Made by a program: the position numbers and the translations under genes. Below are positions 42,293-53,825 of a DNA stretch of 64,000 bases, piece by piece. The notes beneath the pieces are model-generated. The model did not search any database. It saw only the letters and a list, made by a program, of their open reading frames with translations, and was not told the origin of the DNA. Each line of letters opens with the position of its first letter. The first letter of the stretch is position 1. Location of the stretch: the NCBI GenBank assembly GCA_001632435.1, contig KV424064.1, forward strand, positions 1 to 64,000, given 5' to 3'. The stretch is from Calocera cornea HHB12733 (taxonomy: Eukaryota > Basidiomycota > Dacrymycetes > Dacrymycetales > Dacrymycetaceae).

Positions 42293-45001
42293 GGTATTGT
42301 AACGAGGTCTCCCGCCTTCTCCTGATGAATTGCATTGGTGGACAGCTGTGTGTTGAAGAGTTCGAAGAACGATCGCACGATCCACCACCAACATCGATGC
42401 ATCGCCCGAATCGCGCCGAATCTCCGCGTCTCCGCGCCAAGGGCGAACAGCCTCCCGTAAGCTTCTTCTTCCGTGCCTCGGCTCCGCAGAATTCGGCTCC
42501 GCGCCTCCCCCGCGGCCCCGAGCTCCGAGGCCCATCGCACCGCAGCGTGTCGTCACCGCCGATGATACGACGTCAACGGGTGCCCCGTGCCCCGCGCCGA
42601 TATGCACAAATAGATATTCAATATCATGCTCTGGCTGGCGGCCAGCGCATGCACACGCTGTACAAGCTCGGCAGTGGTGCGGGGCTCCGTGGGGTAGCCC
42701 GGGCGGGGGCTGTCACCTGCCCGTCCCCGCCCATACAGTACTTACAGCATGCATAGCCAGCAATATCAGCATCAGCTCGCATCCCGGCTCGTCCATTCCG
42801 CATCAAGCTCATGCACCCGCATGCCAGCACAACTGGATCAACTGGATCGGTATGATGCGTCCCGGGAATGTTATGCCGCTTCCCGCTGCTCATTCCCGTC
42901 ACGCGCCTCCTGCGAGACGAGGAGGAAAGAGCGGCGGCGTATAGATGCACCGGCCCCACACCAGTGTGCCGGAGCCGGCCTCCCCTCCCCCCCAAGACCC
43001 TTCAATGCTCTCCTTGAATAGAACAAAACAGAACGGAGCACGTGCGCTGACGCTCTGTCCCTCCCTCCCTCACGCAACTTCCTCGGCATCAACCCAGACG
43101 CACAAGGTGGCTGGGCCACCCATGCACAAGTGCTTGGGAGCATTTCGCTTTTAGCTAGGCTAGGCGCGATAGTCAACCTCCACAGGTCGGAAATTTTCGC
43201 GCTGGGTGCTTCCTTCGCCCGGCGGGGCGGGGCCAGGCGCGATGGTGTAGGGGCCTGATTGCGAATCCTGGCGCGGCTGTGATTGGAGAATGGGGATGAT
43301 GGCGTGGAGGCACAGTGCACGAACGAAGATAAAGAAAGAGTGCAAAGATTGCAAAAGATTGTGAAGTGCTAGCCGAGTGGCTCAACCCGTCCACAGGTCC
43401 ACATTCCAGTGCCAGTGCCAGTTGGAGGACAATCCCCATCCGGCGCTCTAGCCAAGCGGGCAGGTTTTCTCCTACCCTTGGCTTGTAGTGGTTGGGACTA
43501 CACAGCTACAGTATGGGGAGCAGGTCAATAAACAGGTAGTTTTGTATAACTTGCGGAAAAACCTCTCCCCAACCGAACCTCCTGAGGCTTACGCAAGTCA
43601 TCAGGTAAGCGGGCTTAGGGAACGTGGCACACTTGGTAGTCCTCGGGCCGACCGACGGCTGTCGGTCGGGCCCTGACGATAATATTCTGAGCGCATGGTG
43701 GGTACAGGACTGTGCGGGTCCTGGAAAATTATGCTGCTGTGGCGGGCTGGAAGGCGATCACTTGGCGGCTGGATGGAGATAAGTGGTACCGGGCGGCTAC
43801 AGAGGGTGATACAGGATACGGCGGACAGACAGATAGGCTGCGAGGGGAGGGCACTCGGCAGGCAAGCCGGCCCGCGTGTGAGACACCCACCCCCTGCGTT
43901 CCTTGTCGGGTGGATTTGATGAAATTTGGGGACGGGAGTGAGGGTCCGCGGGTGCTGAACAAACAGTCTAAATATTATTCACTCATACTGTAGCGTACGG
44001 GACGTCGGGCGTCGGGAAGTTCCCAGGGCCCATGCCGGGAGCCACGCAGGGGGGTGGCAGGATTGCGCAGGGCATGGGCCGTATCGTGGCGGAGGGCGCC
44101 GAGCGAGAGTCAGATAAGCGAGCGGGCGGAGGATGTCGGTTCGGGAGGGTGAGACAGGGATGGGGAGGGGATGGGATGGGATGGGATGGGATAGTGGGAG
44201 GGAGGGCGGGAGCTTTGGGCCTCAACCCTGCATGCCTGGCCTGGAAGGGTATTGCAGCCGCGGTATCACCGAATGTTGTTGTTGCTCTGACCGTTGTGTA
44301 CGGCGCCAGGGCCAGACAGGCACACCATCTCGGAAAAATCAGGCGGGGTATCACAGTATACACAGTATGTACTTGAAAGTTATTGCATCATCGTTGTATT
44401 GTGCGCCGCGCGGAGGCCTTGGCGGGAGCTGAATGGTGGGAAGGCGCAGAGAAATGGGAGGGGAATAGGAAGCGTGCGAAGCATCTGCGGCTGGCGCGGA
44501 AAGAGCCCTGGGGGTGATGGGAGGTGATGGCGGGATGGTGCGCTGGCTGTGATTGGCGGAGGCGGGATGGACCGTTGGTCGGAAGCACCCCCCACGCAGA
44601 GTGACGTTTCCCTCCCTTTGAGCTGCAGGAGGACAGGGCGCACCCGCTGCCGTGTTTGGCAGGAAGCCGCGCTCGGGGTACGGGTATCCGACAAGCGTCA
44701 GGCAGCCTGCTTGTGCTTGTGCTTGTGCTTGTGCTTGTGCGTGTGGTTGTGCTCGACGCCGGCGAGGACCGTACTGGAACGGGCGCGCACATACACACCG
44801 AACACCGCCGGGGTCGTGATTCCCCACCCTGCACATCCGTTTCTCTGTCGGGCCCGCCCATCTGACCGGCCCCGCACTCGCACATTCCTTGCTCCTCCTT
44901 CCCCCTCGGCTGCTTCCCTTCTCCCCCCCCTTCTCCTTCTCCCGCCCGCTGAGCCCCCCTTCTGCCCACCCATCCCCGGGCACCACGCTCCTTTGCACTC
45001 C
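42293..45001. other. Intergenic region with simple repeats and a hairpin
   Basis: About 2.7 kb without a supported gene. Contents: TACAGTA-type motifs at 42733, 43507 and 43986; an inverted repeat at 43645-43673 (GGGCCGACCGAC, four-base loop, GTCGGTCGGGCCC); (GGGAT)5 at 44168-44192; (GCTTGT)5 at 44709-44738. The right end runs into the assembly gap and should contain the glycogenin promoter. Confidence 0.6.
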
Positions 45002-45151
45002 NNNNNNNNNNNNNNNNNNNNNNNNNNNNNNNNNNNNNNNNNNNNNNNNNNNNNNNNNNNNNNNNNNNNNNNNNNNNNNNNNNNNNNNNNNNNNNNNNNN
45101 NNNNNNNNNNNNNNNNNNNNNNNNNNNNNNNNNNNNNNNNNNNNNNNNNNN
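45002..45151. other. Assembly gap (150 N)
   Basis: All bases are N. It ends one base before the chosen glycogenin start codon, so the 5' UTR and possibly upstream coding sequence of that gene are hidden. Confidence 1.
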
Positions 45152-45152
45152 C

Positions 45153-48100
45153 ATGGCCGCCCCGCCCCCACCCCCGTACGCGTTCGTCACCCTCCTCACC
45201 TCGGACGCCTACCTCCCCGGCGCGCTCACCCTCGCCCACGCACTGCGCGACGTCCACCCGCGCCCCGCCCAGCCGCCAGAGGTCGACTTCCTCACCGTAT
45301 GCCTCGTCACCCCCGAGCTGGTCGATGTGGCCACGATACGCAGCTTGAGGAAGGCGTTCGATCTCGTCGTCGGCGTCGAGGTCATCGATGACAAGGACCA
45401 GGCCGTGCTGGGCGTGGAGAACCTCGGCTTGCTCGGTGAGCCCTGCGCATCCTTCCCTTCCACCCTGGCTAACACCCCGCGCAGGCCGGCGCGACCTCAC
45501 GACCGTGCTGACGAAACTTCACGCCTTCCGCCTGACCCAGTTCCAGAAGATCATCTTCCTGGACGCGGACACGCTGCCCCTGCAGCCGCTCTCCCACCTC
45601 TTCCTCCTCCCCGACCCGCTCGCAGCAGCCCCGGACGCGGGCTGGCCGGACTGCTTCAACTCGGGTGTGCTGGTGCTTGACCCGAGCGAGAAGAGCTTCG
45701 ACGAGCTGCGGGAGATGGCGCGGACGAGGGGAAGCTGGGACGGTGGTGACCAGGGGTTGTTGAACGAGTGGGCGGGCGATGCGTGGAAGAGGATCAGCTT
45801 CACGTACAACACCACGCCTACGGCCGCATATACGTGAGTCCCTTCGCCCGATCCTCGTATATGCGCATGCGCGCGCAGAACTAACGCTGATCCATACAAC
45901 GCAGGTACAAGCCCGCCTACGCCCGCTTCCACGACCAGATCAAGCTGCTGCACTTCATCGGCCCGCAAAAGCCCTGGCTCTCCCTGCCCATCCGGCCCTC
46001 CCGCCCGCCCCCTCCCCGCATGTCCGACTCGCACGACACGAGCTACACCGCCCTGGTCGACCAGTGGTACGCGGTGTACGACCGGCACTATCGGCCTTTA
46101 TCGAACGTGGACGATTTCGGCCTTCCCGAGGGGTACCAGCCGGGCGCGGCGCCCGCCCCGCCCCAAGCGGACCCCTTCCATCCCGTGCACTACGCGGCGG
46201 CGTGGGACGTCCCCCAGCCTATACAGGCCCAGCCGCAGGGCCCGCTCGGGCTTGACCAGCTGCGCGAGCTCGCCCTGAAGGGGGTTGGGTCGGCATATGC
46301 GGCTCCGGAGGGAGAGGGGCGGTACGAGAGCTTGCCGCTGGATGGGAGGGTGGACTTGATGCATAAGCTGGAGCTGGAGCCATATAGGACCGGACGCGGC
46401 GATGGGGGCGATGGTGGGGATGACGACGAGGATGGGGAGGAAACGCCACGGGCGATGCACGCTGCGACCCTGCCTGTGCAGACGGGCGAGTATCCTCCCC
46501 ATCTCCAGAGACAGCCGCCTCCGCCGCCCCCACCCCAGCAGCAGCAGCGGCACGAGTACTTTCCCCCTCCCCCGCCCCCACCCCAGCAGGAGCAGCACGC
46601 CGGTCCCTCGCACTATGAGCAGCCGCAGCCGGCGTACCAGCACCAGGAGCACGAGCACTGGCAGCCGCTCCAGCCTGAGCAGCAACAGTGGCACGAGCCC
46701 GAGCACGGGCCGCCCCCCCCTCCGCCACCGGAGCAGGAATATCATGCCCCTCCGCCCCAGCCGCAGGGGCCCGCCCCGCCTCCTCCGCCTCACGAGCCCT
46801 TCTCCCCGCCGATGATGACGTGGAACCCGGCACACGAGCCCCCGCCCAACGAGCCTCCCCCCAGCACGACCGCCTTCCCCGAATGGTCCGGCAACGTCTG
46901 GGAGCAGCAGTCGCATCACGCGCAGCAGGCGTTCTTCCACGTCCCGCCGACCCCGCAGGTGCCCCAGCACCTCCTCGACCAGGGCCACTACGGGGCCAGG
47001 ATGGGCCACGCGCCCGACCCGAGCAAGGTCAACGCCGTCTTCCCCTGGGAGAACCTCCCGCGCGCGCGGAGCGGCCGCGTCTGGCCGCGCGGGGACTCCC
47101 CACCGCCCCCGCCGCTGCCGGAGATCAAGCCGACCCAGCCGGGGCACGGCGAGGGCCTCGCCGGCCCAAAGCTGACCGTACAGGGCCCGTCTCCCCCTCC
47201 TCCCCCCGTGCCCGCGCCCGCACAGGGCCCCGGCTTTCCCCCGGACATGACCTTCCGTAATGCGTGGGACGCGGACCCGCACATCCAGAGGTACGTGAGC
47301 AAGCTCTCCCGCCCGACCCTCGGCTCCAGGCAGAGCTCCCACACCGCCATGCGGCGCAACTCCCCGCTCGCGACGCCGGGCATCAAGGGGAACTTTACGT
47401 TCCGCCGGCCGCGCGAGCAGGGGGAGGGTGCGGATGCTAGCAGCCGCGATGGGGACGATGAGGAGGACGAGCAGGAGTCGGAGAGTGAGCCTGGGGACCA
47501 GGCCGCGCATCCTGATGGTGAGGATGAGGGCGCCGAGGACGGCGCCGAGGAGGAGCAGGCGGAGGCCGAAGAAGACGCGGGCAGGGCTGGCAGGAAATCG
47601 CCAAAGTCTCGATCAGGCTCGGTCAGCACCACCGGGGGGGCGGAGGGCGTAGGACACCCAGCTAAAACTTACCGCTCCCAGGCTGTCCAGACCGAGCCAC
47701 CTCCCAAGACAAAGAGTCGTGGTGTGCAAGTCGCGAGGACCGACTTCTTCGCACCGATCAACCCGAGGGAGCTCAGGAAGGAGGAGGGCGTACAGACCGC
47801 CGTCACCGCCGTCGTGTCGGCGCCCAGGCCCCAGCTGGAGCCGTACCCCATGCCGGTGCAGGACACGCAGTATCTGCTGCCGCAGGCCCAGCTCCCCGCC
47901 ACCCCGTCGCCGTATGATGATCCCAAGATGCCGACGTTTGCGGACGGGGCGCGCGGCCGGCTCGTGGACGTGGAGACGGACGAGACGCCCGTGCAGGTGC
48001 TCGCTCCGCCCCCGGTGCACGAGACGCACTCGCCCTACGAGAGCTACTTCCCGCCCCACGCGGTCGTGGAGTCTCCAAGGGAGGTGGCCGCCAACCCTCC

Positions 48101-48404
48101 GAACCCGCACCCCGGGATGGAGCCGCTCAGCCCTACGCTGCTAGACCGGTCTGGGCCAGCGTCCATTCCGGCGCACATGCGCCTGTCGTCCAACGAGACG
48201 CAGTCGAGCGGCGGGACGATCTCACCTCCCGCATCCCTGCTCATGTCGCCGAAGGATGGGGAGGATATCACCTCCCCCAGGAGCACGGGACGGCTTTCCA
48301 TCCGCCGGTGGGATCCGGCACGCGATGTGGACCTCTTCAAGCGGGACTCGCAAGAAGTCTTGGCCCGGTTCTTGCGGATGAACGACTGGGAGGAAGCACG
48401 CTAA
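45153..48404 (+). CDS. Glycogenin-like glycosyltransferase family 8 with long Pro-rich tail
   Basis: Three exons: 45153-45435, 45485-45833, 45905-48404 (1043 residues). The first 300 residues are a GT8 domain: YAFVTLLTSDAYLPGALTLA, KAFDLVVGVEVID, FRLTQFQKIIFLDADTLPLQ with the metal-binding DAD at 121-123, CFNSGVLVLDPS, GGDQGLLNEW and KLLHFIGPQKPW. Glycogenin glucosylates itself to prime glycogen synthesis. The long tail has a Pro/Gln/His-rich region, the VFPWE motif in VNAVFPWENLPRARSGRVWP typical of fungal glycogenins, Glu/Asp-rich runs, and ends ARFLRMNDWEEAR. The self-glucosylated tyrosine was not identified. This start fits the family, but the gap directly before it leaves it unproven. 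Glycogenin is a reported A mating-type linked gene in mushrooms. A 470-codon antisense frame is shadow. Confidence 0.93.
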
Positions 48405-48747
48405 ACGCGTTTCCAAAAGTGTATATTTCTTTTCCCTTGATTTCTTCCTGTCTATACGTTATTAACGCAATCTCCTCCGTCTCTGCAAAGGTCGCTTTCA
48501 CACGTTCTTCTCGCTTCAAAAAGTCCTCTTGGGCACCTACACCTTTTCCACGGACCTCGTTCATAATGTCTTTCCTCCTTGCACGTCTCTTCCACTCATC
48601 AACGACTCTCGTCTTCCCAATCACCTTTCCAACGCTTACGGTCTTGTTTCCTCTCGTATGTAGGTCTTTCGTACCGCGGTGCATCATTGGTGGACGGCAG
48701 GGGAATGTTGTTGTTGCGACGATGACGCGCAGTACCAGTAGATGCTA

Positions 48748-49836
48748 CTATTCCACCAGAAGCCCGTGCGGTTCAATACCGTAATCAAACGTGATACCCT
48801 TGCTCTTCACCATGCCCTCCACCCTCCCCTCCTTGACCGCTTCCTTGCGTTGCACATCCGCCCTTGCCTGGGCGAGCTTGATGCTCGGCGGGAACGGCGG
48901 CGTCGGCATCTTGGTTAGCGTGATCTGGTGCGTCGGCTCGGGGATATAACCGCGATGCTGCATAGACGTGCTCGTGTCCGACCGATGGGGAAAGAGGTTC
49001 TGCGTCGTCATCCATACCACGATACCGTAATCCCGCCTCAACACAGTTAGCGCCTTTGCAACATGCCGCATCGGATGGCTCTCCCACGAGGCTTTAGAGC
49101 GCTCCAGCTCCCATCGATCCGTCCAGTAGAAGGCCGTCATCGAGTCGATCATGAGCATCGAAATCTCCTCGTCCTTCATCTTGGTCCGATGATAGGCGGG
49201 GAGAGACTGGAGGGTCGCCGCGAGCGAGAGCGTGTTCGTCGGCCGGAAGAGATGCAGGCGTCGGAGTGCTGATTGGACCGCCTCGGGAATGGTCTCAGGA
49301 GGGATATCGGACGCGTCGATATCCGGTGTCAAGGATATGCGCTTCTGGATATAGTGCTCGAGATGGTCCGCCAGTCGCAGCATGTCCCACCGGTTGTCGC
49401 AGTCACATACAACGACGCTCTTCCCACGCCCACCGAGCAAGATAGGCGCGTCATCTCCCGTTGAAGCGAGGGAGACCGCGAGCTCAAACGGCAGGATCGT
49501 CGTCATGCATAGGAAGTAGAGGAACTGGGTCTTCCCGACCGCAGCCGCCGATGTCAGCTCGATCAGGTCGCCGCGTGTCAGAGAGGATGCCGCCGTCGAT
49601 AGAATGCTATCTAGCGTGGAATGGAAGGTTGGTCCTGGTGGAGATGCTACAGAAGCAAAGCACATGTCAGGTCGTCTGCGATCGCGCATATACGGTGCTC
49701 GTCGCACTTTTAGTCAAGACGCCAGTGACCAGCTTCCGCAGAACGTCGGGTTAGACCCAGAGACATCTTACAATACATACTTCCTCACCTCCAAACCGGA
49801 TGACGAAACGACGCTCTTGAATAAGTCCGCTGCCAT
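48748..49836 (-). CDS. XRCC2-like RecA-family DNA repair protein
   Basis: Three exons: 49789-49836, 49708-49732, 48748-49646 (323 residues). The spliced N-terminus reads MAADLFKSVVSSSGLELVTG then VLTKTSPPGPTFHSTLDSIL. A RecA-type core follows: LIELTSAAAVGKTQFLYFL, VVVCDCDNRWDMLRLADHLE, EEISMLMIDSMTAFYWTDRW and a VVWMTTQNLF strand. The CDCDNRWDMLRL stretch closely resembles XRCC2 (IDTDYHFDMLRL), a Rad51 paralogue in homologous recombination. The Walker A is unusual: the first glycine of GxxxxGKT is serine (residue 57), while G62-K63-T64 remain. XRCC2 is thought not to need ATP hydrolysis, so this may be tolerated. The gene converges on glycogenin. The 25-base second exon was placed from phase and branch sites. 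Confidence 0.83.
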
Positions 49837-50022
49837 GGTGGATGTAGTTAGAGGAAGGGGACGCGATCCAGGGGAACGCGCGTGCGCCGCAGGTTCACCG
49901 GATGCGACCCCGCAGTCAAAAGTGCATCATCAGAACATCTTCAGAACTCTTCAACACAAGTCGTCTACCCATGGCATAGTGCTGCTCCATTGATAGAGCA
50001 CAATATGCTCCTTTGTATTTTC

Positions 50023-50673
50023 CTAGCTAACGTTGCAGCATAGCTGCTTATACATGAGTGCCCCGTGATACTTCCCTGGCTTCTCGAAAAAAGCACCCGC
50101 GTATTCCTCGAGCGTAACCACAGATTTGCTATTGTCCAAGCATAGAAAGTCACCTCGGCACCTTCAAGAAGATGCATTCATCTCATCAATACATACCAAT
50201 GGAAGATAGTTTGTGCTTACTGGCTTCGTTCATATTCGGTTATGGATATGCCCCGGGGCTCCCAACGACATCCTGTCACTTCCCACTTGCAGTTGGAGTA
50301 TTTGTTTGGAACGCAGCAGAAGTCTTTTGTGGTCCCAAATGTGCAAGATGATCCGCTCACTACATCGGTTGAATGAGCATGCTCTGATGATGCCAAACCA
50401 CCCCTCCTTACCTCCACTCACACCCCCGTTGCCTTCTGCGAGCTTCTGAATGTCGACCCCGCAGCTGCCCCAACAGAGGGGGGCTGTCCCAACCCATTCA
50501 CAATCACTGGGGAGACTGCAAGTGGCGTCGATCATCCATCGGTCAACTTCTCGGAGTAGAAATTCCCACCTTACTGACCCACCATATGCGTTCGATATCG
50601 TGCTTGCGAGCGCTGGCAGCGCTGGTGCGCCGAGGAGGAGGAACGCAAGTACTGTTGTCCCAATGGAGTTCAT
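50023..50673 (-). CDS. Cysteine-rich secreted protein with GTAPxC motif
   Basis: Three exons: 50412-50673, 50221-50359, 50023-50161 (179 residues). A signal peptide (MNSIGTTVLAFLLLGAPALPALA) is followed by CSLPSDCEWVGTAPLCWGSC, a cysteine pattern with the GTAPxC-x3-C motif seen in many fungal secreted proteins. Then SSCTFGTTKDFCCVPNKYS, NCKWEVTGCRWEP, QCRGDFLCLDNSKSVVTLEE and YKQLCCNVS at the end. Cysteines are abundant and paired, so a disulphide-stabilised extracellular protein is likely; its role is unknown. Reading exon 2 to the TAA at 50217 gives a shorter 134-residue product; the third exon is preferred because the same exon, same length and same cysteines are conserved in the 42 kb copy. 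Confidence 0.75.
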
Positions 50674-51850
50674 GGAGCTAAGATTTAGACTCTGAAACTC
50701 CGAAATGCAGCGGACAGCGTTTCTTTCTTCAAAGTTTCTGTAGGTTTGTGGGGAAAGCCGTCGGTGGCTTGCTCGCTTTCTTGCTGCGCGAATGCCATCG
50801 CAAATCCCGTCGCAGGTCAGCACGCGTCCAGCCACCCGATTTCTTTACGGCCAACTGCATATTAGCCACAAGGGGCCGATTGACGTTCGCATGCTCGAAG
50901 TACCGAGCTCGGAGCCAGCGGAGAGGCTGCCGGAGCCGAAGGAGTTTGGGAGCCGTTTGGCACAAGGCGCGGGACGGACACGCGGAGATTCGGGAGATGC
51001 ATCGTGGAGTGTTTGTTTCACGTTGATGTCTGGTACAAGGCGGAATGCCTGAGGGTTACATAGCTTCGCTTCAAGGAATGTCGGCGACTAGGTTGCTACA
51101 AACAAGCTCTAGCTGGGTGGTATCGTTGTTTGCGGGGCGGAGAGCGACTGTTGTCCGCTGAACTTCCATACCGTTCCGGCATTCCGTTGCTTGGCAGCTC
51201 GACGATTGTCCGCGGTATGCAAACAACAGTCGACAATACCGCTCGAGTATGGCTTCATGTTTGAGGCCAAACTGTTCGGTTTGCGAGGATCGCAGAATTA
51301 GGCACCGTGGACGATTGGTGATGAACTTATGACGTGTTAAGTTACCGCAACGTACCCTGAGACGGTACGCGTGCACGCGGCGCCGGGCAGCTTTCCCAAT
51401 AAGGCAGCAAGAGCGCATATACGGCTTGCCATCGTTCGCTGAACTCTGATTACTATGTCTTCCTATTCTGCCCTCTACACGCCCGAACGCACATGCCTGG
51501 TGCTTAATTGCATCTCCGAAAGCCCACGCTGTTACCCCTATCATCCCGCACAGCCGCCTCCTCCCTGCTCCAGACACCCGAACACGTCTTCGTGCCAGTG
51601 ATCCCAGCCGCGGGAGTGAGTCATTCCCACCTGCACGCGCTGCCATCGAGGCATCGAGGCAGTGGACGGCGTTTAGCGGAATTGGGGCGGTGACTCAGCC
51701 CGTGCACGGGCGATAAAGGGGTTACGCCATCTCGGGTTTGCGTCGTACCGGCGATTATCTTGCACTGCGCCCTCGGAATCGCCTATATACGACTGCATTA
51801 CCTCTGCCTCTTCCAGCATAATTCTGTCCTCTTACTTGTCATCTCTCACC
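50674..51850. other. Intergenic, no gene seen
   Basis: Mixed-composition sequence between the secreted protein and the AAA ATPase, with minus and plus frames lacking protein character. GGAGCC-rich DNA at 50900-50960 and a segment at 50960-51004 matching 42394-42437 in inverted orientation. A TATATAC at about 51783 lies some 65 bases before the ATPase start. Confidence 0.5.
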
Positions 51851-53435
51851 ATGAGTGTTCACAATGCGAACGCTGGGCAGAAATGGCGCGAGATCCTCGA
51901 GCCCGCGACCAGCGAACCTTCGCACAACCCCTATGTCATGCTCGACTCCGCTCTCCGGCGCCTGCACCCAAATAGCCAGCACATGACGCTCCGTGGCTCC
52001 TTTTCCCTCGAGAGCTACCTAGTCGAGACGCAAAAGCTGGAGAAGGAGCTCCTCTACCTGCCCGAGACGCTCTCCTACTACAGCTGGGAGCAGCGCGATC
52101 TTACCCCCGAGGAGCGCAAGGACGCGGCGTTCGAGGACTCGCTCTCTGGCATCGAGCCGGAGCTCAAGTGGCACGCCCGCGACGGGGTGATGCAGTTCGA
52201 GTGGGAGGGGACGGCGTTCCTCGCGTACATGTCCAGCTGGCTGAATAAGTCGTGGGTGTCGCCTAGCAGCTCGTTTACTCGACTGGTCTGGGATGGGCCA
52301 GATCAGAGCAAGGGCAAGGCGCTCGCTTCGGCAGTCTTCAAGTGGGCGAACAAGAGCGAGGACGCCATCTGGGTTTACCATAACGGACAATGGGCGAAAG
52401 ACAAGGGACTGTACTCAGCTATCCAGGAGGCGCGCTGGGAAGACCTCGTCCTGGACAAGGAGTTTGCGGACCGCCTGAAACGCGATACGCACACGTTTTT
52501 TGCGAATAGGGCAGTATACAGAGCGCTCAATGTGGCTTGGAAACGCGGTATCCTCCTGATCGGTCAGCCTGGATTGGGGAAGACCGAGACGATCAAGCTC
52601 TTGCTCAAGGAAACTGGTAAGACGGCGCTATACGTCAAGTCTTTCAATACGGAGCAGGTAGGCGCATTTCTCGTTGATTGGAAGTTGAGTCTGAAACACT
52701 GTACAGGGCGCGGAGAATGGCATCAGAGCCATCTTCGAGCAGGCGCGCTCGTGTGCACCTTGCATACTCGTGCTCGAAGATCTAGACGCGATGATCAAGC
52801 CGTCTATCCGATCTTTCTTCCTCAACGAACTGGACGGCTTAGTGGGTATAGTCTTCAATATCGGTCGATCGTGTTGACTGACGAATCTGTACTTTGCAGG
52901 AGAACAACGACGGCATCTTGACCATTGCGACCACCAATCATGCCGAGCGCATAGACGACAGCATTCTGAATCGCCCATCTCGGTTCGACACCAAGTACTT
53001 CTTCGATTACCCGGATTACAAGCTGCGCGTCACGTATTGCGAGAAATGGCTGAAGAAAGTGCACGATGTCGGCAAGCTGGACTTCCAGGATCCGAAGCTT
53101 CTCGCGGAACGCGTGGCTGATAAGACCGAAGGTTGGAGCTTCGCCTTCCTCAAGGAACTGTACGTCGCGATCTTAACGGATCAATTGAGATCACATCTGA
53201 TCTCAATGATAGGTTCGTGTCCTTCCTCCTGGCAAAGGCCAACGAAGAGTCAAAGGGCGAGAAGAGCAAGAAAGACGCCAAGACGGCACTGATGGACCAG
53301 GTCGATCAGCTGTCGGACCAAGTTCTCAACGGAATCAAAGCAGTGGGGGAGTCTGGGGTCGACAGTGGCAGCGGTGACTGGGTACGGCCCAGTCGTGCCG
53401 CACTGGTTAATGGGCGGCCTAATATGTACGTTTGA
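51851..53435 (+). CDS. AAA-family ATPase, specific role unknown
   Basis: Four exons: 51851-52657, 52707-52841, 52900-53159, 53213-53435 (474 residues). The N-terminal 230 residues form a conserved-looking region (LRGSFSLESYLVETQKLEKE, AIWVYHNGQWAKDKGLYSAI) with no domain I know. The ATPase domain follows: Walker A GQPGLGKT at 238-245, Walker B ILVLEDLDAM, FFLNELDGL, sensor 1 TIATTNH, and arginine-finger region RPSRFD. The tail is Lys/Ser-rich. Proteins of this layout are common in Agaricomycetes, often in several copies, and act as unassigned AAA chaperone-like ATPases. It lies beside the HD mating-type genes in the place where a mitochondrial intermediate peptidase gene is often found. Confidence 0.88.
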
Positions 53436-53825
53436 AAGACGCTAGTGTCCGACATTCCTGTTCAAGCACTTGCATAATGATGACTGGCCTGCTCGATCTT
53501 GGCCGAAAACGCTCAGAATACGACTTACTGGTGACCGATAAGAGGACCACGTCGTGTAGTCTCATGGACGCGCGTCGACGGGATCGTGTTTGTACAGATC
53601 GTATTGTCGTTGTTATTCAGCGTACATATAGAACTACAAGAAACGGTAACTACGGCTCAGGCAATGTTTTTGGTCTTTTCTGTTAATGACATACAACTTC
53701 AAGAAACTGCAAGTACAGGCTCAGGCATTGGTTTTGGGTACTTTCCGTTTATCAGGCAGAGAACACAGGCACATCACAAACACAAGTACACAGGTCAGAT
53801 GATACTGTACAGAGGTTTTTTTTTG

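Noticed and set aside
43370..43510. Two tRNA A-box-like sequences (TAGCCGAGTGGC, TAGCCAAGCGGG)
   Set aside because: No matching B box (GGTTCGANNCC) follows and no acceptor stem can be formed.
46098..47510. Minus-strand frame of 470 codons
   Set aside because: Antisense to the Pro-rich tail of glycogenin; Arg/Leu-rich shadow.
50217..50359. Ending the cysteine-rich protein at the TAA in exon 2 (134 residues)
   Set aside because: The downstream exon is conserved in length, frame and cysteines in the 42 kb copy, so a third exon is more likely.
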